A DNA stretch of 64,000 bases from a virus: positions 1-64,000 of the IMG/VR virus record IMGVR_UViG_3300014838_000017; one strand, written 5' to 3'. The notes beneath the pieces are model-generated. The model did no database searches, was not told the DNA's origin, and saw only the letters and a list, made by a program, of their open reading frames with translations. Shown here one piece after another: positions 43,989 to 50,682 of the stretch. The stretch's first letter is position 1. Each line of letters begins with the position of its first letter. Made by a program: the position numbers and the translations under genes.

Positions 43989-44208
43989 GGGTCAGCTTCA
44001 CGATCTCGTTTTCGACCTCGTTCATTACGGCAAAATTGAATATTTTGCCGCTTATGATATGCCTGTTCAGTATCGAATGTTTTACATTCGTAAACTCATA
44101 AGCATTAAGGAAAAAGAGAAGAATGATATTGAAAAAGCATCTTCGTCTGCAAGGGAGGCTCCATCCCAAGGAAAAATTGTAAAAGGACCGAGTGTTAACA
44201 GAGGTTAA
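43888..44208 (+). CDS. Small baseplate-associated ORF in the +1 frame of the gp26-like gene
   Basis: The clearly coding part begins around 43964 (FFGLTPEYKGQLHDLVFDLV, HYGKIEYFAAYDMPVQYRMF, YIRKLISIKEKEKNDIEKAS) and resembles the small LTPEYK...LV.YG..Y..MP...R ORF that follows gp26 in T4-like environmental phages. No ATG, GTG or TTG lies between the strong Shine-Dalgarno sequence AAGGAAGGAGG (43931-43941) and this part in its own frame; the ATG at 43950 is in the gp26 frame. Expression may therefore need +1 (or -2) frameshifting at the T7 run, or initiation at the upstream ATG 43888 inside the gp26-like gene. The N-terminal boundary is uncertain. Confidence 0.6.
   Translation: MIPHLHLCVTIVSLKGRRRLLWEFPFFGLTPEYKGQLHDLVFDLVHYGKIEYFAAYDMPVQYRMFYIRKLISIKEKEKNDIEKASSSAREAPSQGKIVKGPSVNRG
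43939..43968 (+). promoter_or_regulatory. Hairpin with T7 run inside the 3' end of the gp26-like gene
   Basis: AGGAGACTCC (43939-43948) pairs over ten positions (one G-U) with GGAGTTTCCT (43953-43962); the loop is TATG and contains an in-frame ATG. Seven T (43962-43968) follow, and AAGGAAGGAGG precedes it. It has the form of an intrinsic terminator and also of a frameshift stimulator. Confidence 0.7.
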
Positions 44209-44485
44209 CGGCGAAAACGATTATCCACGCAACCAATGCAAGCCCCCACAGGCATATCCACACGGTTTTCATTGCGGTCTTGACTCTTTGCTCGCAGTCA
44301 TTGTAAAGACAGTAGTATTCGTAAAGATAGCCCTTTATCCATTCTCCAAAAATTGGGGCAATCATAGCTCCAATGAACACTGTAATCATGCAAACCACGG
44401 CTCCTGCGCCGATTCTACGGTAAATTGCGTGTTCCCACTCGGTTATTGGGTCTCTTTCGTCATTCATACCTCCACTATACTTCAT
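44195..44485 (-). CDS. Small two-helix membrane protein on the opposite strand (moron-like)
   Basis: The protein has 96 residues from the first ATG (44485), or 90 from the ATG at 44467, which fits the promoter better. Two likely membrane helices are AGAVVCMITVFIGAMIAPIF (about 27-47) and VWICLWGLALVAWIIVFAVN (about 74-94), with a Tyr/Cys-rich loop between (YLYEYYCLYNDCEQRV). It is the only minus-strand gene in the + strand baseplate operon apart from an endonuclease, and has a near-consensus host-type promoter, so it is probably expressed early or in another host state. Superinfection exclusion or a holin-like role are possible; neither is shown. Confidence 0.55.
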   Translation of the reverse strand: MKYSGGMNDERDPITEWEHAIYRRIGAGAVVCMITVFIGAMIAPIFGEWIKGYLYEYYCLYNDCEQRVKTAMKTVWICLWGLALVAWIIVFAVNLC

Positions 44486-44502
44486 TTTTATAATCTTGTC
44501 AA
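44474..44502 (-). promoter_or_regulatory. sigma70-like promoter for the membrane gene
   Basis: On the minus strand, TTGACA (44502-44497), 17-base spacer, TATAGT (44479-44474), then GGAGGT and ATG at 44467. A start seven bases after the -10 would fall on that ATG, giving a leaderless message. Confidence 0.65.
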
Positions 44503-44526
44503 TAGCGAAAAGTCATCGGTTGTCCC

Positions 44527-44534
44527 TATTTATA
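44527..44534 (+). promoter_or_regulatory. TATTTATA late-type box
   Basis: TATTTATA lies 11 bases before the tape measure ATG at 44546. Confidence 0.5.
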
Positions 44535-44545
44535 AATGATAACAT

Positions 44546-47131
44546 ATGGCCGATCCATTAATACATCAGGATAAAGCGAATATTGAGCAAGCAAAGGCAA
44601 TGCTTGATATTCAAGTATTGATAACAGAGAATATCAAGAAGCAACAAAATCTTTTTCAAGACATCGGGCGAATCAATAAAGACGTTGCGGCTCAAGTGAA
44701 TGCTCGTGGAGAAGATGAAAAGAAAATGATAGATGTTATTAGTGCAAAAACTGTGCTCTATTATCAAGAACTTCAACGGGGTAATAATATTCAAAGCGAA
44801 ACTGTAACAAAAGCGTATCTTAAAAACCTAGCAAATATTAAAGATTCTATGAAAAGAGCCAAGGAACAATTGGCTATATCTCGGGAAATAAGTAAGCTTC
44901 AGATTTCTATGGAGCAGAAGCGGCACGAGGAAGATACAAAGTGGATAAAGTTTTCAACGAGTAAATTTAAAGAAATGACTGGTTTGAAAACGACCGAATT
45001 CGATATGACTAAGAATATCGGAGATCAACTGATTAAGAATGGAATTGAATCTGAAGCAATAGCCTATACGTTTAGTGCTATATTAGTTATGGTAAAGAGC
45101 ACGTATGATTTATTCAATAAATTAGATTTGTCGGCGTTTGCATTTAGAAAAGTGATGGGTATGACTCGAATTGAATCTCAATTTATTCGCAAAGATGCCC
45201 AAGACATTGCCATTTCATACATGGCAATGGGTGTAACCATTGATGGGGTTTATAAGTCTTATGCTGCTATTGGACGAGTGGTGGGTGGAGTTCATAATGT
45301 TACAAAAGATATGGCTCGGGATGTTTCTTTAATGTCCTCCCAACTCGGAATATCCGAAGAATTAAGTGTGGGGTTGCTAAGTAATTTGGCGGCGGTTTCG
45401 AATAGCACTATAGAGTCACAGACAAATATGCTTGGAATGGCACAATCACTTTCATCTGCCGCAGGAGTTCCATTGGCTGATGTAATGAAGGATGTTTCGA
45501 GTAGGTCTCAGACTACTTTGACTATGATGTCTCGTATGCCAATCGTGGCATTGAGAACTTCTATTGAATTGCATCGTATGGGAACATCAATGGAAGAAGC
45601 GTCTAAGTCGAGTCGCCACATTCTTGATTTCTCTGAGAATATTAACGAGGAAATGAATGCATCGGTGCTTTTGGGAAGGTCGATTAATTTACAACGTGCT
45701 CGTGAATTGGCATATCATAGAGACATTGAAGGCTCCACCAAGGAAATTCTTCGTATTACAAAATCCATTGGATTTGCACAACTTGATACATTCCAACAAG
45801 AAGCATTTGCAACGGCAACGGGTAAGAGTGTTGATGAATTGATGAGAATGCTTCAGACCGATAAACAGATTGCATTAATTAGGAATGGAACCGATGCTAA
45901 AGCCAAGGAGGAGCTTGCTACTTACGAAAAAATGCGTATGGAAAACGAAGCCACTGCTAAATTACGAGCTGAAGATTCAATGACTACGATCCGAACAATG
46001 CTTAACCAAGAGAGAATTTCACAGATTACTAACCACTGGAACCAACTTTTAGCTAAAGCTGAACAGTTCTTACTTCCAATTGTTGATTTGATGCTTCGGG
46101 GTGCATTAGCCATTATAGATTGGGTTCCAGCCATTATGGCATTCTCAATGCCATTGGGACGAGTAATAAAAGATTTAGCTGTATGGATTTTATCTGGAGA
46201 AAGAATTGCCAAATCATTTGATTCGATTGGAAGTTTTGTGATGAAATTTGGAAAAGTGTTTGATGGTGTTGCCGGTATTGTTTTAAGAATTGGTACGGGA
46301 GTATCTAAGTTTGTGGGGGGACTTGGAAAAGCGTTTGGAGTTTTTGGAAAACTTTTAGGGTTTGCGGGCATTTTTGCTAAATGGGTTCCAGTTCTTGGAT
46401 GGATTATTATGGCATTTCAGTTTATCAGTAGTTTGATTACAAGGATTTCCAATGCTGGATTTGTAAAAGGTGATTTAGGGGGTAACATACTGAAAGGATT
46501 AAAAGCGGTGGGGTTAGCCATTTATGATGTATTAATTGCCCCGTTTGCTAATGCCTTCAAATGGATATGGCACTTATTGGGACTTGGAATTGTAAAAGGT
46601 ATTGTTGGTATTGGGTCTATGCTGTTCAATGCTATAATTGCCCCGTTTGCTAATGCCTTCAAATGGATATGGCACTTATTCGGCGGACATTCACCATCTC
46701 TTTTGGGACTTGGAATTGTAAAAGGTATTGTTGGTATTGGGTCTATGCTGTTCAATGCTATAATTGCACCGTGGAGAATGGCATTTGGATGGATCGCAAA
46801 CAAATTTGCTGGTATAGGTCGATTTTTTGGTCGTATTTTTGGGAGACATGATTCGGTGGAGAAAAAAGCACAAGCTGCTTATGTTACGGCGGTTAAAGTG
46901 ACTCCAAATGGAACGACCATTGAAACTCCTACCGCAAAATCTACTTCCGTCAAGAAAAAAGACGATGATTCAATTATTGGAATGACTGAAGAGACGGGTA
47001 AGAAAATGTTAGCATTGCTTGAGAAAATTCTAACGAAGGATACAAGCATTCGTATGGATGGTCAGTTACTTAGCTCTACCTTGGCTCGACAAACCGAGTT
47101 TAAGGGAGGTTACGGAGTTAACAAGGTATAA
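44546..47131 (+). CDS. Tape measure protein
   Basis: The protein has 861 residues. The N-terminal ~150 residues are coiled coil (LLxEN..K....DI, EQLAISREISKLQISMEQKR). Residues ~170-480 are helical with Ser/Met-rich segments (MGMTRIESQFIRKDAQDIAI, GLLSNLAAVSNSTIESQTNM). Residues ~510-770 contain several hydrophobic, membrane-compatible stretches (WVPAIMAFSMPLGRVIKDLA, LGWIIMAFQFISSLITRIS, IVGIGSMLFNAIIAP), two of them exact duplicates. Length, helix content and position between tube/chaperone and hub genes identify a tape measure (gp29-like) that sets tail length and probably inserts into the membrane during injection. Confidence 0.8.
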   Translation: MADPLIHQDKANIEQAKAMLDIQVLITENIKKQQNLFQDIGRINKDVAAQVNARGEDEKKMIDVISAKTVLYYQELQRGNNIQSETVTKAYLKNLANIKDSMKRAKEQLAISREISKLQISMEQKRHEEDTKWIKFSTSKFKEMTGLKTTEFDMTKNIGDQLIKNGIESEAIAYTFSAILVMVKSTYDLFNKLDLSAFAFRKVMGMTRIESQFIRKDAQDIAISYMAMGVTIDGVYKSYAAIGRVVGGVHNVTKDMARDVSLMSSQLGISEELSVGLLSNLAAVSNSTIESQTNMLGMAQSLSSAAGVPLADVMKDVSSRSQTTLTMMSRMPIVALRTSIELHRMGTSMEEASKSSRHILDFSENINEEMNASVLLGRSINLQRARELAYHRDIEGSTKEILRITKSIGFAQLDTFQQEAFATATGKSVDELMRMLQTDKQIALIRNGTDAKAKEELATYEKMRMENEATAKLRAEDSMTTIRTMLNQERISQITNHWNQLLAKAEQFLLPIVDLMLRGALAIIDWVPAIMAFSMPLGRVIKDLAVWILSGERIAKSFDSIGSFVMKFGKVFDGVAGIVLRIGTGVSKFVGGLGKAFGVFGKLLGFAGIFAKWVPVLGWIIMAFQFISSLITRISNAGFVKGDLGGNILKGLKAVGLAIYDVLIAPFANAFKWIWHLLGLGIVKGIVGIGSMLFNAIIAPFANAFKWIWHLFGGHSPSLLGLGIVKGIVGIGSMLFNAIIAPWRMAFGWIANKFAGIGRFFGRIFGRHDSVEKKAQAAYVTAVKVTPNGTTIETPTAKSTSVKKKDDDSIIGMTEETGKKMLALLEKILTKDTSIRMDGQLLSSTLARQTEFKGGYGVNKV
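46535..46767. repeat. Interleaved direct duplications in the tape measure gene
   Basis: A block of about 44 bases (ATTGCCCCGTTTGCTAATGC...) recurs with a 102-base shift, and a block of about 65 bases (TTGGGACTTGGAATTGTAAA...) with a 126-base shift. Both shifts keep frame and duplicate the protein units GLGIVKGIVGIGSMLFNAII and APFANAFKWIWHL. Confidence 0.85.
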
Positions 47132-47144
47132 GATACTTATAGAT

Positions 47145-49487
47145 ATGCCACAAGCAGACTTTCAACCTACGTGGGCATTAATAGCCCGACCAACCGGATA
47201 CTCTACTGGACCATCAGTTGGTAAATCGGAATTGTTGCTTAATGCAAATTCTACTGAATTGTATCATAGGTTCTCACCATACTCAAATTATTCTCAGAAT
47301 GGAGGGTTGCTTAATTGGGGAGATCAGCCATTTTATTATGTCTATGTTGACCAAGCCAAGAATTTTCCAAATAATCGTGCGGGACAAAGCCAAGTATTTC
47401 CGCTTCAAGATTCAATCATTGATGTTCAGAGAGTAACCAAATTTCTTGCTTCGGGAAATGGAATTACATTCATGGCTACTCAGTTGCTTCTACAAACTGG
47501 AAATGCATTTGATGAAACTCGGATATACAATCCAACATCTCCGATTGTTGCTGCTGGAATGGGATTGACTTTTAATGCGGTTCGTCCAGAACGTTTTCTT
47601 GATATATCTAGTCTTTCTGGATTGGCTACAAGTTTGTTGGGTGGGGCTGGAGCACTTCTTGCTGGTGGATCGGTGGTAAATGCCCCCGCAAGCACTACGG
47701 GAACAGGAGCATTGCCGACCCGAAACCAATCGACCGATGGTAAAGGATTGCTTCGTGGTGGTGATGCCAATAAGGGATTAGCCAATTTCAAATCTAAATG
47801 GAATCCATCGCAAGGTGGAACCAACTCATTCATGTCGGCAGTTGCTAGTATTGCATCGTCAATGTTTAGTAACTTTATTCCTTCTAGACAGACGGGGATT
47901 CAATACCGTAGCGATGAAGGTTCATATGGATTAATGTTGGCGGCTGCTTCTCCACAATTGGATTCTTTGGATTCTTCCGGAAATCCGATTGCATTTGGCC
48001 AATTATGGGTTGCGGGAGGAAAAGGAATGCGTAAGCAGGGACAATATCCTAATAAACCAACCAGACTATTTGTTCAAGTTCAAAATGGTAAAGTAATTTC
48101 AAATCTTGTAAGTGCTGCAGGAGGTTTGAGTGTATATGCTTCAGGATTGGGGACCGTTGGATATTCCATTACTCCAAGCACTAATGTTACTAAGCCTGGG
48201 TATCGCTATGGTGATTCGATGGGAACATTATTCATAAATAATAATGGATACATGGGGTCAGATATAATGTATCAATACAAATATTATATTGATCCTACAC
48301 AAGCATTCCCAACCAAAGACCCAGAATCAACCATAGCAGATTCTGTTGATAAAATGGGAGGTAATGCTGGAACCATCCAGAAAAACTTGAATAACATTCT
48401 CAAGGCTAGTGGAGGTAAGACATATACCACAGTAAACCCCGATGGAGTTATTTTAAGAACCCCGTCGGTTAATTACAATTATGATCGTCTGTCGTCTAAG
48501 TCGAAGTCCACGCCTATAAATCAATATATTCTCGGGTCTTTGTCCTCATATAGAAATTCAGGGGTGCGAATGGTTAGTGATGATTTAGTTTCTAATGTGA
48601 ATCAATCGATGGGACTCCCAACGTCATTCAAATCGGATAGAATAAATACATTTAATGTGTTGGATAGTTCGGCTAAGGGTACTACGTGGAACCCATTTAG
48701 TGATGATTTGGTAGCATTGTATTTTTACGATGTTGTAAATGACAAATATATTCCGTTCCGTGCAATTATTAGTGGTATTGGGGAAAGCGGAAATGCATCG
48801 TGGGATGAAATGGCATTTATTGGGAGGGCCGATAAAGTTTATTCATATGGAGGATTCAATCGCAATTTTAATTTTACGATTAACATTGTCATTAACAGTA
48901 TTGCGGAACTAGCTCCAACTTGGCAGAGAATTAACTACATGATGACTGCATATAAGCCTGCTAATTATACCCGAAAGGCAAGTTCTACGGGCGGTGATTT
49001 GGTATATGACCGATTTATGGTACCACCAATGTTTATGTTTACGTTGGGAGACTTATATCGTGACCAACCTATACTTATTCAATCTGTGGCTATGACTATT
49101 CCTGATGGTGCGTCGTGGGAGACTTTAAATCAAGAGAATCAAGGAAGCACATGGGCATACATGGCTAATACGATTAAAGCTTCGGGAGCAAAGTTCGGTC
49201 AAGTTCCAAGAGAAATACAACTTGCGTTTACTATGATTTTTCTTGAGAAGGAACGTGCGGTTGTTGGTGGAGCAAATTTTGGTCATGCACCTAGAACGGA
49301 GGACTTTAACAACTTCAACTACGACACCGCAGTGCCAGAGACGTTTAACGCATGGAACGTAAACTATGTAGTTAATATTCCAAACTTGACTACACAGGAT
49401 ACTAAAAAAACCTTGGCAAATGGGTTTCAAACACCATCGGGAGCATCTGTAATAAATCAAGCAATCGTTCCTACTAATTTGTTCTAA
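47145..49487 (+). CDS. Tail tip/baseplate structural protein downstream of the tape measure (U-like position)
   Basis: The protein has 780 residues from the ATG at 47145 (MPQADFQPTWALIARPTGYS). A Gly/Ala/Ser-rich middle (about 165-260) and long beta regions precede a well-ordered C-terminal part: IGESGNASWDEMAFIGRADK, VYSYGGFNRNFNFTINIVIN, SIAELAPTWQRINYMMTAYK, PPMFMFTLGDLYRDQPILIQ and SVAMTIPDGASWETLNQ. That C-terminal block resembles tail-tube-terminator or tube-initiator proteins (F.F...I.S..EL.P.WQ..N). With the following LysM and hub genes this gives a tape measure-U-X-D order like P2. The exact T4 counterpart is uncertain. Confidence 0.6.
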   Translation: MPQADFQPTWALIARPTGYSTGPSVGKSELLLNANSTELYHRFSPYSNYSQNGGLLNWGDQPFYYVYVDQAKNFPNNRAGQSQVFPLQDSIIDVQRVTKFLASGNGITFMATQLLLQTGNAFDETRIYNPTSPIVAAGMGLTFNAVRPERFLDISSLSGLATSLLGGAGALLAGGSVVNAPASTTGTGALPTRNQSTDGKGLLRGGDANKGLANFKSKWNPSQGGTNSFMSAVASIASSMFSNFIPSRQTGIQYRSDEGSYGLMLAAASPQLDSLDSSGNPIAFGQLWVAGGKGMRKQGQYPNKPTRLFVQVQNGKVISNLVSAAGGLSVYASGLGTVGYSITPSTNVTKPGYRYGDSMGTLFINNNGYMGSDIMYQYKYYIDPTQAFPTKDPESTIADSVDKMGGNAGTIQKNLNNILKASGGKTYTTVNPDGVILRTPSVNYNYDRLSSKSKSTPINQYILGSLSSYRNSGVRMVSDDLVSNVNQSMGLPTSFKSDRINTFNVLDSSAKGTTWNPFSDDLVALYFYDVVNDKYIPFRAIISGIGESGNASWDEMAFIGRADKVYSYGGFNRNFNFTINIVINSIAELAPTWQRINYMMTAYKPANYTRKASSTGGDLVYDRFMVPPMFMFTLGDLYRDQPILIQSVAMTIPDGASWETLNQENQGSTWAYMANTIKASGAKFGQVPREIQLAFTMIFLEKERAVVGGANFGHAPRTEDFNNFNYDTAVPETFNAWNVNYVVNIPNLTTQDTKKTLANGFQTPSGASVINQAIVPTNLF

Positions 49488-49491
49488 TATT

Positions 49492-49788
49492 ATGCGATAT
49501 GATAGCACGCCAATTCAAAACCGATGGGATGGAAAGAGAGTTTATAAGACAACCCAATATCCACCCATCCCTGTTCAAGCAACGGATGTTCAAGTCATAA
49601 CGAATACGGAAGATTATCTCGATTCGTTGGCGTTGAAGTATTATGACGATCCATCTTTGTATTGGATTATTGCTCACGCAAATAATTTAGGTAAGGGTCG
49701 GTTGAGTGTTCCACCGGGCATCATCATACGTATTCCTGTGGATATAAGCACTATCCAATCCAAATTTAATCAACTCAACTCACAATAA
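49492..49788 (+). CDS. LysM-like baseplate protein (gpX/gp53-type)
   Basis: The protein has 98 residues. The C-terminal ~55 residues are a LysM-type unit: TEDYLDSLALKYYDDPSLYW, IIAHANNLGKGRLSVPPGII and IRIPVD (D.LA..YY.D.....I...N......PPG..I.IP). This is the form of P2 gpX and the LysM part of T4 gp53. It should bind at the tube-baseplate junction. It starts four bases after the previous stop. Confidence 0.75.
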   Translation: MRYDSTPIQNRWDGKRVYKTTQYPPIPVQATDVQVITNTEDYLDSLALKYYDDPSLYWIIAHANNLGKGRLSVPPGIIIRIPVDISTIQSKFNQLNSQ

Positions 49789-49829
49789 TTCCGTCGTTTT
49801 ATGTTCCGATGATATATGTATAATGTGTT

Positions 49830-49976
49830 ATGGGACGAAAAGCATTACATAGAACCGAATATGAACTCCGAGAACAAAAACGAATCCGTGATAAACGTTA
49901 TTACCAACGACACCACTATGACATTCTCGAAAGAAGAATGCGAAGATACTGGAAATTGGACAAAAAATTGTCCTAA
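49830..49976 (+). CDS. MGRK-type basic leader ORF (48 residues)
   Basis: Reads MGRKALHRTEYELREQKRIR, DKRYYQRHHYDILERRMRRY and ends WKLDKKLS. It is nearly the same as the ORF at 37978 over the first ~25 residues. It overlaps the downstream endonuclease ORF in the +1 frame. A TATAAT hexamer (49819-49824) lies close upstream. Confidence 0.6.
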   Translation: MGRKALHRTEYELREQKRIRDKRYYQRHHYDILERRMRRYWKLDKKLS

Positions 49977-50682
49977 ATGTGGGATGAAACAGGTATATTC
50001 TTCGTGGGATTCATTAAGATTCGCTATTCGGAAACATACCATATGTAATAAATGCCGTGCAAATAAACTAAAAACACGCCCCACCTCTGACAAATGGAAA
50101 CGAATATGTCCCGCTTGTCAAAAAGAAATTTTGTATAAGTCTGTCAAAAGTTATTTGCTTTGTGTTAGAACTAAGACAAAATGTCGGAAATGTGGTAGTG
50201 CAGAAATAGTAAAACATAGGGATACATCATTTTTTAAAACACAAGAATATCGGAAAAAAATGAGTGAAATTTTAAAAGTTAAACGTAAAACGAATAGCTA
50301 TGGAGATAGTTTTAAGAAAAAATGTCGTATAAATAGAGCGAAAAGTGCATTGTTGGGAGTTCAAAACAAGCCAAATTATAATAAAAATGCGTGTTTATTT
50401 ATTGATGCTATAAATAAGAAATTCGGGTGGAATTTGCAACATGCTGAAAGTGGGGGGGAGAAGGTCGTGGAAGGATTTTTTCTGGATGGGTATGATGATG
50501 GAAGGAATATTGTTTTTGAGTATGATGAGCCTAAACATAATACATTGTCGCATGAAAAACGAGACCGAATAAAAGAAAAAGTAGTGATAAAGAAAATAAG
50601 TCCTTGGAAATTTATTCGATTTAGTGAAAAATACAATAAATTGTATGATATTATAAACGGGGAGGAAATTATATGGCAGTAA
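49861..50682 (+). CDS. Zinc-finger homing endonuclease with EYDEPKH nuclease core
   Basis: The protein has 273 residues from the ATG at 49861 (frame also open to an ATG at 49816); 49861 is chosen because MNSENKNE aligns with MNYENKND of the HNH ORF at 38009. Three Cys knuckles are present: CPKCGMKQV with CNKCRANK, CPACQKEI, and CRKCGSAE. A basic helix region (about 130-175) precedes a nuclease-like end: GWNLQHAESGGEKVVEGFFL, RNIVFEYDEPKHNTLSHEKR and PWKFIRFSEK, the pattern of a PD-(D/E)xK or VSR-like endonuclease. Its 3' end overlaps the start of the hub gene by ten bases. Confidence 0.65.
   Translation: MNSENKNESVINVITNDTTMTFSKEECEDTGNWTKNCPKCGMKQVYSSWDSLRFAIRKHTICNKCRANKLKTRPTSDKWKRICPACQKEILYKSVKSYLLCVRTKTKCRKCGSAEIVKHRDTSFFKTQEYRKKMSEILKVKRKTNSYGDSFKKKCRINRAKSALLGVQNKPNYNKNACLFIDAINKKFGWNLQHAESGGEKVVEGFFLDGYDDGRNIVFEYDEPKHNTLSHEKRDRIKEKVVIKKISPWKFIRFSEKYNKLYDIINGEEIIWQ

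Noticed and set aside
44192-44539. 115-codon + strand ORF opposite the small membrane protein
   Set aside because: The minus-strand reading has two clean hydrophobic helices and a strong promoter; the + frame is Cys/His-rich without pattern.
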